A stretch of 34,813 nt of DNA from JBLHKW01 sp047618565 (GTDB lineage Bacteria; Planctomycetota; UBA1135; GCA-002686595), in assembly GCA_047618565.1 (NCBI GenBank), contig JBLHKW010000040.1:1-34813 (forward strand). The letters run 5' to 3'. Both the position numbers and the translations under genes were made by a program. Shown one piece after another: positions 16,167 through 22,769 of the stretch; the first letter of the stretch is position 1; each line of letters begins with the position of its first letter. The notes beneath the pieces were generated by a model that saw only the letters and a program-made list of their open reading frames with translations, had not been told where the DNA came from and did no database searches.

Positions 16167-16349
16167 GGCCGGCCGGACCTCGCCCCTCGAATTTCGCTTC
16201 ACCTGCGGGCCGCGCGAATCCATCATCTCCTGCCACCGGAAGCACTTGAGAGGTCGGCTGGCCGAGCTGCGACGGAAGCGTTGCAAACCGGGCTCCGCAC
16301 CTTTAAGAAAGCAACTTCCAGCAGAGGACCACTAGCCCACGGGATTCCA

Positions 16350-18167
16350 TTGGACCGTTCGACCTCCACACCCACCCTGTTCGACCTCGAAGACGACGCC
16401 GTGCCGAAGAAGAAGACCAAGAAGAAGGCTTCCGCCACAACGACGAAGAAGGTGTCCGGCAAGACCAAGGCGGCCAAGGCCAAGCCGGAGAAGGCTCCCG
16501 CCAAGGCGCCCGCTGCCGCGCCCACGGGGCGGCGTGCGACGGCCCAGACGATGGCGGCCAAGCAGCGCGACATCTCGGTCTCCGAGTTTTTCACGAAGAA
16601 CCGTCACCTGCTCGGGTTCGATTCGCCGCTCAAGGCCCTTCTGACGGCGGTCAAGGAGGCTGTCGACAACTCGCTTGACGCCTGTGAAGAGGCGGGCATC
16701 CTGCCCGAGATCGCGGTCGAGATCCGCGAGACGGGCCCGAAGAGCTTCATGATGATCGTCGAGGACAACGGTCCTGGCATCATCGACACGCAGATCGGCA
16801 AGGTCTTCGGCAAGCTGCTCTACGGGTCCAAGTTCCACAAGCTCAGCCAGAGCCGCGGCCAGCAGGGCATCGGCATCAGCGCGGCCGGGATGTACGGACA
16901 GCTGACGACAGGCAAGCCGATCCGCGTCCTGTCGCGCACCAGCCGCCGCAAGGACGCGGTGCAGTTCGTGCTCACGATCGACACGGCGCGCAACAAGCCC
17001 GAGATCCACGAGGCCGATGTGGTCGAGTGGGACAAGAGCCACGGCACGCGCGTGGAGATCGACATGGAGGCGCGCTATCAGAAGGGCCAGCGCTCGGTCG
17101 ACATGTACCTCAAGCAGTCGGCCATCGCGAACCCGCACCTGACCCTGCACTTCACGGATCCTACGGGCGAGAAGATCACCTACGAGCGCACGACGAAGAA
17201 GATGCCGCCCGAGGTGGTCGAGATCCAGCCGCACCCGCACGGGGTCGAGCTGGGGCGCCTGATCGGAATGCTCAAGGACACGAACGCGCGTTCGCTGTCG
17301 GGCTTCCTGCGCGAGGAGTTCACGCGCGTCGGCCCCAAGGTCGCCAAGGACATCATCAAGGCCGCCGGCAAGGGCCTGACCGAGAAGTCCTACCCGTCGC
17401 GCATCGCACGCGAGGAGGCCGCGGCACTGCACGAGGCCATTCAGAAGACGAGGATCTCGTCCCCGCCCACGAACTGCATCGCCCCCATCGGGGATGAACT
17501 GCTGATCGCGGGTCTGAAAAAGGAGCTGGAAGCAGACTTCTACGTGGCCGCGACGCGCCCCGCTGCCGTCTACCGCGGTAATCCCTTCCAGATCGAGGTC
17601 GGCATCGCCTACGGCAAGCCCGGGGGCGTGGGCCTGGAGATGACGGACGAGGGCCGCATCAAGAAGAAGGACAAGGCGCGCGCCGCTACCGAGGAGCTGG
17701 TCGGCAATGCCGACGAACCGATCCGCGTGCTGCGTTACGCCAACCGCGTGCCACTGCTGCACCTACAGTCGGGCTGTGCGATCACGAAGGCCGTGATCCA
17801 GACCAACTGGCGTGGCTATGGCCTGACCCAGCCGCGCGGCGGTCTGCCGATCGGCCCGATGGCGGTGCTGGTGCACATCGCATCCGTCTGGGTGCCCTTC
17901 ACCTCGGAATCGAAGGAAGCCATCGCGAGCTACGACGAGATCCTCAAGGAGATCAAGCTCGGCATCCAGGAGTGCGGCCGCAAGCTCGGCACGTACATCC
18001 GCAAGGGCAAGCGCATGCAGCGCGAGTTCGCCAAGCGTAACTACATCGAGAAGTACATCCCCCACATCGGGATCGCCTTGCAGGAGATCCTCGACCTCAC
18101 CGACAAGTCACGCGACGCGACCGTCGCGGAGCTCGAGGACGTGCTCCACAAGAGCCGCAAATTCTAG
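16350..18167 (+). CDS. top6B: DNA topoisomerase VI subunit B (GHKL ATPase) with basic N-terminal tail
   Basis: The ATPase subunit of topoisomerase VI, which passes one duplex through another and relaxes or decatenates DNA. From the TTG at 16350 it has 605 residues; a GTG at 16401 and an upstream TTG at 16281 are alternatives, and codon use favours 16350 or 16401. Residues about 18-72 are a Lys/Ala/Pro tail. The GHKL boxes follow: KEAVDNSLDACEEAG (from 102), VEDNGPGI (137-144), GQQGIGISAAGMY (from 170). Then come the helix-2-turn-helix region, PPTNCIAPIGDELL and the transducer domain (PIGPMAVLVHIAS, VPFTSESKEAIA). The WKxY motif reads WRGYGL, with Arg488 at the expected switch-Lys position. 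Archaeal-type topoisomerase VI is rare in bacteria. The partner subunit follows after 6 bp. Confidence 0.95.
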   Translation: MDRSTSTPTLFDLEDDAVPKKKTKKKASATTTKKVSGKTKAAKAKPEKAPAKAPAAAPTGRRATAQTMAAKQRDISVSEFFTKNRHLLGFDSPLKALLTAVKEAVDNSLDACEEAGILPEIAVEIRETGPKSFMMIVEDNGPGIIDTQIGKVFGKLLYGSKFHKLSQSRGQQGIGISAAGMYGQLTTGKPIRVLSRTSRRKDAVQFVLTIDTARNKPEIHEADVVEWDKSHGTRVEIDMEARYQKGQRSVDMYLKQSAIANPHLTLHFTDPTGEKITYERTTKKMPPEVVEIQPHPHGVELGRLIGMLKDTNARSLSGFLREEFTRVGPKVAKDIIKAAGKGLTEKSYPSRIAREEAAALHEAIQKTRISSPPTNCIAPIGDELLIAGLKKELEADFYVAATRPAAVYRGNPFQIEVGIAYGKPGGVGLEMTDEGRIKKKDKARAATEELVGNADEPIRVLRYANRVPLLHLQSGCAITKAVIQTNWRGYGLTQPRGGLPIGPMAVLVHIASVWVPFTSESKEAIASYDEILKEIKLGIQECGRKLGTYIRKGKRMQREFAKRNYIEKYIPHIGIALQEILDLTDKSRDATVAELEDVLHKSRKF

Positions 18168-18173
18168 ACTGCC

Positions 18174-19391
18174 ATGGCCAAGAAAAAGACCACCCGCAAG
18201 AAGGCCGCCACGAAGAAGGCTGCCGCCAAGCCCAACATCCCGGCCGCCGGGACGGTGACGAGCAAGCGTGCGACAGCCAAGCTGACCGTGCTCGACAAGA
18301 AGACCCTGAGCCTGGTCGAGAGCACCGCCAAGCGCGTGCAGAGCTCGATCAATCGGCGCAACCTGCCGGAGCTTAAGTTCCCGGTGCGCAGCCTCTCGAA
18401 CGTCAAGTACGAACGTAAAGTCGGCTACTTTGAGCTCGGCAAGGGGCGCAAGTCGCGCGCCCTGTCGGTCAACACGGTCAAGAACTTCGCCCAGACCCTG
18501 CGCCTGATGTCGATCTCGAAGGAGATGATCGAGAACAACGACTTCGCGACGAAGCGGGAGGCGTACTACGTCAGCAAGAACTGGGGTGAGTGCAAGTTCA
18601 ACGAGCAGACCGAGTCGGACGCGGTCATGGACGACATCGAGGCCCTGGCCTCATTGGATGGCCTTTCGCGCGAGCAGCTACGCTACTTCCCGGAGGAGCA
18701 CGGCGGCTCGGTGGCGGGCAAGCTGGTCGTGATCGACCGCGACACCGAGACCGGCAAGCCGATCCGCATCGACTGCACGGGTTTCGGCACGGGGTCCTAT
18801 TCGATCCCGCACTCCGTCGAGCACCTCAAGTTCGAGACGGACGCCAAGTTCGTGCTCGCGATCGAGACCGGCGGTATGTTCCAGCGCCTGAACAACCACA
18901 AGTTCTGGAAGCACTCGCAGTGCATCCTGGTCGAGCTGGCGGGCGTGCCGACGCGCGCCACGCGGCGCTTCATCCGGCTGCTCTCGGACTCCAAGAAGAT
19001 CCCGGTCTACTGCTTCGTCGACTGTGACCCTTACGGCATCGCGAACATCTACCGCACCCTGAAGGTCGGCTCGGGCAACGCGGCCCACATCAACCGCTTC
19101 TTCTGCGTGCCCAAGGCGCAGTACCTGGGCGTCACGCCCCAGGACATCCTCGACTTCAAGCTGCAGGATGCGACCCACAAGCTGCAGCCGGTGGACATCA
19201 AGCGCGCCAAGGATGCGCTCAAGAACGACCCCTTCTTCAAGGCCCACAAGCCGTGGATCAATGCCATCAACACGATGCTGAAGATGGGCGTGCGCGCGGA
19301 GCAGCAGGCGCTCGCCAAGTGGGGATTGAACTTCGTGATCGAGGAGTACCTGCCGCACAAGCTGAAGAACAAGGGCGGCTTCCTGCCCTGA
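18174..19391 (+). CDS. top6A: DNA topoisomerase VI subunit A (Spo11-like) with basic N-terminal tail
   Basis: The 405-residue DNA-cleaving subunit of topoisomerase VI, homologous to Spo11. The first 35 residues are Lys/Ala/Thr-rich (KKKTTRKKAATKKAAAK). The winged-helix active-site segment reads ATKREAYYVSKNWGE; by the family pattern Tyr132 is the likely nucleophile that links to DNA 5' ends. The Toprim domain shows FVLAIETGGMF (Glu231) and FVDCDPYG (Asp283, Asp285), the Mg-binding residues, and continues with IYRTLKVGS. Length is only slightly above archaeal subunits. It starts 6 bp after top6B; the two are surely co-expressed. The B stop codon and the following bases read TAGACT, as upstream of mqnA, but this is probably chance. 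Confidence 0.95.
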   Translation: MAKKKTTRKKAATKKAAAKPNIPAAGTVTSKRATAKLTVLDKKTLSLVESTAKRVQSSINRRNLPELKFPVRSLSNVKYERKVGYFELGKGRKSRALSVNTVKNFAQTLRLMSISKEMIENNDFATKREAYYVSKNWGECKFNEQTESDAVMDDIEALASLDGLSREQLRYFPEEHGGSVAGKLVVIDRDTETGKPIRIDCTGFGTGSYSIPHSVEHLKFETDAKFVLAIETGGMFQRLNNHKFWKHSQCILVELAGVPTRATRRFIRLLSDSKKIPVYCFVDCDPYGIANIYRTLKVGSGNAAHINRFFCVPKAQYLGVTPQDILDFKLQDATHKLQPVDIKRAKDALKNDPFFKAHKPWINAINTMLKMGVRAEQQALAKWGLNFVIEEYLPHKLKNKGGFLP

Positions 19392-19402
19392 GCGTCGTGA
19401 AC

Positions 19403-20860
19403 ATGCTCAGGACCGCCACGTCGATCGCATCACTGGCCCTCTGCTGCGCGTGCGGTGCAGCGCCATCTGGAGCCACAGACCGGCCGAACGTCCTGCTGAT
19501 CGTCCTCGACACGACCCGTCCGGATCACCTGTCGACCCACGGAGCCGAGCGGCCCACGACGCCCAACCTGGAGCTCCTGGCCCAGCACTCCGTCATCTAT
19601 CGCCACGCGCATTCCGTGGCGCCGTGGACGTTGCCGTCCCACATGTCGATGTTCACCGGTCTGTACCCGGGCGAGCACACGGCGAACTGGTCCGCGCTCG
19701 ACGCGATCGAGGGTGAGGCTCCGGGCCGCCTGGGGCGCACGCCGTTTACCTTCCTCGAGGGCGAGCGCTTGCTGGCCCGGCGCATGAAATCCGCCGGCTA
19801 CACGACCCTGGCCATCTCCAGCAATCCTTGGGTATCGAGCGATTCGGGCTTCGCGGAGGGCTTCGACTGGTTCGCGGACACCTGGACTCCCATCGACGAT
19901 CGCCGCGCCTGGTACTCGCAGTTCGATGCCTCACTGAAGACCACGCGCAGCGTCGACATGGGGCGCGCCGGACGGAACCTGCTCGAGTTCAAGCGCTACT
20001 TCGCCACGCACGAAGTGCGCGAGCCCTTCTTCGCCTTCTTCAACTTCGTCGACCCGCACTTCCCCTACCGCCCCCCGGCTGAATTTCAGTTCCACTTCGG
20101 AGGAACCCGAAAGGCCGCGAAAGACGTGCTCCCCGGCGCCCCCCCGAACCTCGAGCGCATGCTGCTCGCGGGGGCGGCGCTGGTCGACATCGACGAGCTC
20201 GTTCCGTTTTACGATTCCGAACTCTTCTACACGGATCTCGTGCTCGGAAAGCTATTTGAGTGGCTGGCCGAAACGGGCCGTGACGGGAACACGATGATCG
20301 TGATCACCTCGGATCACGGTGAGCATCTCGGTGAGCAGGGACGCTTCTCGCACCAGCTGTCGGTCGAGGACGAGCTCTTGTCGGTGCCCCTGATCGTGCG
20401 CTACGCGGACCGCCGAGAAGCGGGAACGGTCGAGGAACACCCGCTGGTGTCCAACATCGACGTCTACGAGACGATCCTGGCCGCGGCCGGCGCACTCCCG
20501 CAGGACTTCTCACGGCCCCACAGGTCACTGGACCTCGCTTCGATGCCCGCCTTCGACCGCGAGTTCCTGCTGGCGGAGAACTACTTCAGCGAGACCCACC
20601 TGAGCCAGTTGCAGGCGGACTTTCCAGCGTTTCCGATCGAGTCCCATCGGGTCGTGCGGCGTGCGGTCTTCTCGCCTGAACACAAGTACCTGTTCGAGGA
20701 CCTGAGGTCGCTCTCATCGACCGGGCCCGAGATCCACGCCTGGCTACGGCGCTACGCGGACGAGACCCGCGACCTGAACCTGATCCAGTTCGGGCCGCCC
20801 AGCGAGACCGCTGAACGCCTGGAGTCCCTGAAGGCGCTCGGGTATCTGGACGACGAGTGA
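19403..20860 (+). CDS. Sulfatase-like (alkaline phosphatase superfamily) lipoprotein
   Basis: The ATG at 19403 gives 485 residues (GTG at 19397 also possible). The N-terminus is hydrophobic with a Cys-rich end (SLALCCACGAAPSG); lipidation at one of these Cys is likely, though the lipobox is imperfect. Metal-site blocks are LIVLDTTRPDHLS (Asp36) and VITSDHGEHLGE. The nucleophile segment is VAPWTLPSHMSMFTGLYPGEH: Thr76 replaces the formylglycine Cys/Ser and His replaces Arg. The rest follows the sulfatase fold, including PFFAFFNFVDPHFPY and HQLSVEDELLSVPLIVRY. It is probably an extracytoplasmic hydrolase or transferase acting on a sulfo-, phospho- or related ester. It begins 11 bp after top6A and may share the transcript. 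Confidence 0.87.
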   Translation: MLRTATSIASLALCCACGAAPSGATDRPNVLLIVLDTTRPDHLSTHGAERPTTPNLELLAQHSVIYRHAHSVAPWTLPSHMSMFTGLYPGEHTANWSALDAIEGEAPGRLGRTPFTFLEGERLLARRMKSAGYTTLAISSNPWVSSDSGFAEGFDWFADTWTPIDDRRAWYSQFDASLKTTRSVDMGRAGRNLLEFKRYFATHEVREPFFAFFNFVDPHFPYRPPAEFQFHFGGTRKAAKDVLPGAPPNLERMLLAGAALVDIDELVPFYDSELFYTDLVLGKLFEWLAETGRDGNTMIVITSDHGEHLGEQGRFSHQLSVEDELLSVPLIVRYADRREAGTVEEHPLVSNIDVYETILAAAGALPQDFSRPHRSLDLASMPAFDREFLLAENYFSETHLSQLQADFPAFPIESHRVVRRAVFSPEHKYLFEDLRSLSSTGPEIHAWLRRYADETRDLNLIQFGPPSETAERLESLKALGYLDDE

Positions 20861-20863
20861 GAC

Positions 20864-21406
20864 TCAGTCCCGCAGCACGATCGGGATGCCGCGCACTGCC
20901 GGCGTTGTGATGTGCCGGATCCTGATGCCTGCACTCGGGCGCAACGCCACAGCGGCGCGATAGGCGGCGCTGGCGGCAACCTCGGCGGCGTCACTCGCAC
21001 GGATGCCCGTGATCTCGGCCGCCTCGATGGCGCCTTCGACCGCGCCCTTGGCCGCCGCGCCGAAGTCCCCGCCGCCCGCGTCCGCGAGGCGCACCAGGTC
21101 CGTGGGCACCTGCTCGAGCACAGCTCGGTGGTCCATGCCGCTGGCGCCGCTCGAGCGCAGCGCACCGAGCATCGCGCCCCTGGCGGCCAGCCAGAGGGGC
21201 GCGCCCGCGGCAGTCACGCCCTTCACCACGCCCGCGAGCACCTGCTCGAGGATCGCGCTCGGATCCGCGTCCGCGCGAACGGCGCTGGCCAGGGTCCCGG
21301 CGACGAGCTCCTCCGCGTACTTCTCGCAGACGGGCGCTCCGGGGGCGTCGGCCTTGAAGCGGTCGCGAATCTGGTCGGTCAGGGAGGTTTCTTGCTCGGC
21401 GTCCAT
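20864..21406 (-). CDS. Alanine-rich protein with internal duplication, unknown function
   Basis: The 180-residue protein has no recognised family and no signal or membrane segment. It is rich in Ala, Gly and Val and predicted helical. Residues 51-90 (AILEQVLAGVVKG...AARGAMLGALRSSG) and 95-134 (AVLEQVPTDLVRL...AAKGAVEGAIEAAEITG) align at a constant offset of 44, so an ancestral helical unit was duplicated. The C-terminus ends in a beta-like stretch (IRIRHITTPAVRGIPIVL). It converges on the sulfatase-like gene with a gap of 3 bp. The clear repeat and coding-like codon use support a real gene. Confidence 0.6.
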   Translation of the reverse strand: MDAEQETSLTDQIRDRFKADAPGAPVCEKYAEELVAGTLASAVRADADPSAILEQVLAGVVKGVTAAGAPLWLAARGAMLGALRSSGASGMDHRAVLEQVPTDLVRLADAGGGDFGAAAKGAVEGAIEAAEITGIRASDAAEVAASAAYRAAVALRPSAGIRIRHITTPAVRGIPIVLRD

Positions 21407-21435
21407 GGCTGGTGGCCCTGAGAGAGGGGTTGTGA

Positions 21436-21455
21436 CGCAGGGGCACCCCCCTGCG
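21436..21455. repeat. Hairpin in the leader of the alanine-rich gene
   Basis: CGCAGGGG (21436-21443) and CCCCTGCG (21448-21455) pair perfectly over 8 bp with loop CACC. The structure lies 30 bp upstream of the alanine-rich gene's start on the minus strand, and about 120 bp before the PilZ gene on the plus strand. It may be a leader structure or operator; no promoter is clear. Confidence 0.4.
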
Positions 21456-21578
21456 GCTGTCGGCAGGCGGGCACATTAACGGTGCGCACGCGCAAGAGCA
21501 CGGGACTTCTCGAATCAGCGTTTAGCTGGGGGTCGCCACCTTCCGACAGAAGTCAGGCCTTACCCAGGAAGCCCCAGC

Positions 21579-22421
21579 ATGTTCTTCAAACGCAAGAAAG
21601 CCGCGGAAAGCCCCCCGGCAATCCCGTCCGCGCGATCCAAGTACCGCTCGGAGTTTGGCGGGCCCGAGACGATCCTCGCCACGGTGATCTCCCCCACGGG
21701 CTTCGCCCCGGAGGGCATCGTCTCCGACCTGTCGATCCGCGGAGCCGGGGTCCTGATCCCCTTCGAGGCCGACCCCGGGATGAAGGCTGGCGACGTCCTG
21801 GAGCTGGTCCTGCGCAGTCCGAACGACCAGTGGACGGTCCAGACGCCGATCCGGCTACAGCGGATCACCCAGGCGAATGAGCGCGAGGTCATGCTGGGCT
21901 GCGAGTTCATCAACATGGGCAATCTCTACAGCCAGCTCGAGAATGCGCTGGGTGTGTACTTCAACCGGCGCGCGCGGATACGCGTGAGGCCCGAGATCGA
22001 GCGCAAAATCATCGGGCAGATGCAGGCCGGCGCGCGCCGTATCCGATCGCCCCTCTACGAACTGTCCGCCACGGGAACGGGAATGACGATCCAGGCCTAC
22101 CAGCGCGACTGGATCGAGGTTGGCCAGAGCGTCGAAGTGAGCTTTCAGCTGCCCGACGTGAAGAAGGAAATCTCGGGGCCGGGCCATGTCCGGCATCTCG
22201 ACCCCGTGGGTGCGAACCTGCTGGTCGGTATCGAATTCGATATCGAAGATTCAAAGGGCATCGCACGCCACGCGAAGAAGCTCGATGAGTACATCGAACT
22301 GCGCACAACAGCGATGGACCGCTTTGCAGACGATTGGGCCGAGAGCAACGGCACACCGGGCCTCCCGAGCCTGGATCCGCCTTCGTCCGGCGTTCCCGGC
22401 CCGCGCTCCCGTAGCTGGTAG
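21579..22421 (+). CDS. Tandem PilZ-domain protein, putative cyclic di-GMP receptor
   Basis: This 280-residue cytosolic protein has a basic start (FFKRKKA) and two PilZ-like barrels. Domain 1 (about 30-125) has the DxSxxG signature as DLSIRG at 50-55 and the closing GCEF. Domain 2 (about 126-240) has the Arg-rich RRARIRVR (130-137), which contains the RxxxR element that binds cyclic di-GMP, then ELSATG (161-166), where Glu replaces the usual Asp/Asn, and LVGIEFD. Domain 1 lacks RxxxR and may be structural. The tail is Pro/Ser-rich. An AGGAAG precedes the ATG. Its position beside a phosphoglycosyl transferase gene suggests control of polysaccharide output, but ligand binding is untested. Confidence 0.82.
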   Translation: MFFKRKKAAESPPAIPSARSKYRSEFGGPETILATVISPTGFAPEGIVSDLSIRGAGVLIPFEADPGMKAGDVLELVLRSPNDQWTVQTPIRLQRITQANEREVMLGCEFINMGNLYSQLENALGVYFNRRARIRVRPEIERKIIGQMQAGARRIRSPLYELSATGTGMTIQAYQRDWIEVGQSVEVSFQLPDVKKEISGPGHVRHLDPVGANLLVGIEFDIEDSKGIARHAKKLDEYIELRTTAMDRFADDWAESNGTPGLPSLDPPSSGVPGPRSRSW

Positions 22422-22503
22422 CTGAAGGGGTCGCCTGGCCCCGCGCAAGGGTGGGAAAATCCTTGTCATGAGCCGCGCCCGCGGTCCTCACAGATAGGAA
22501 GAA

Positions 22504-22554
22504 ATGGGCGTGATTCCGAGCATCTGCGTGCCTTCTCAGAAATCTGAGAATTGA
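22504..22554 (+). CDS. Possible 16-residue leader peptide
   Basis: An ATG at 22504 follows AGGA (22496-22499) at 4-nt spacing and opens a short frame (MGVIPSICVPSQKSEN) that stops at 22552-22554. Its 3' half overlaps the palindrome 22533-22550. This could be a regulatory leader peptide for the downstream transferase gene. It may equally be chance; no conservation can be checked here. Confidence 0.2.
   Translation: MGVIPSICVPSQKSEN
22533..22550. promoter_or_regulatory. 18-bp palindrome abutting a TTGACG -35-like hexamer
   Basis: TTCTCAG (22533-22539), AAAT, CTGAGAA (22544-22550) is a perfect 7+7 inverted repeat of the kind bound by dimeric helix-turn-helix regulators. It touches TTGACG (22551-22556), a good -35 match. 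No -10 lies at normal spacing; CATAAT at 22589-22594 is too far (32 bp). A repressor or activator site for the transferase gene is plausible. Confidence 0.45.
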
Positions 22555-22614
22555 CGTATCACGGGTAGCCTGCCCCCGATGGATGGGCCATAATTCAGGT
22601 GCTTGGTTCATGGC

Positions 22615-22632
22615 CGATTCGGGGGAGAATCG
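22615..22632. repeat. Short inverted repeat in the transferase leader
   Basis: CGATTC (22615-22620), GGGGGA, GAATCG (22627-22632) is a perfect 6-bp inverted repeat. It is the second of three inverted repeats in the 348-bp gene-free stretch 22422-22769, which is also lower in GC than its surroundings. Confidence 0.35.
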
Positions 22633-22689
22633 ACCGTGACAAGCAGAGTCAGCTCTCACATCCTGCAATCACCTACATGAGGCTCAGTT

Positions 22690-22755
22690 CGGTTCGCGCT
22701 CGAAATATCAGGAGAAGGTCCACCGGCCCTCCCCCTGATATCATAAAGCGAACCG
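22690..22755 (+). promoter_or_regulatory. 66-nt nested hairpin in the leader of the phosphoglycosyl transferase gene
   Basis: Outer arms CGGTTCGC (22690-22697) and GCGAACCG (22748-22755) pair perfectly. Inside them 22705-22718 pairs with 22728-22741, 12 of 14 bp, starting ATATCAGG and ending CCTGATAT, around a 9-nt loop. Internal-loop linkers of 7 and 6 nt join the two helices. The structure ends 3 nt before GAAG (22759-22762), the likely ribosome binding site for the GTG at 22770. It matches no riboswitch class known to me. Translation control or a protein/RNA binding site is inferred. Confidence 0.6.
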
Positions 22756-22769
22756 GTTGAAGACAATCC

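Noticed and set aside
16332..17762. 476-codon frame antisense to top6B
   Set aside because: The plus strand carries all Top6B motifs; the antisense translation has none.
18165..18170. TAGACT just before top6A as a promoter
   Set aside because: It overlaps the top6B stop codon and is only 3 nt from the ATG, so a transcript would begin inside the gene; the pair is more simply an operon.
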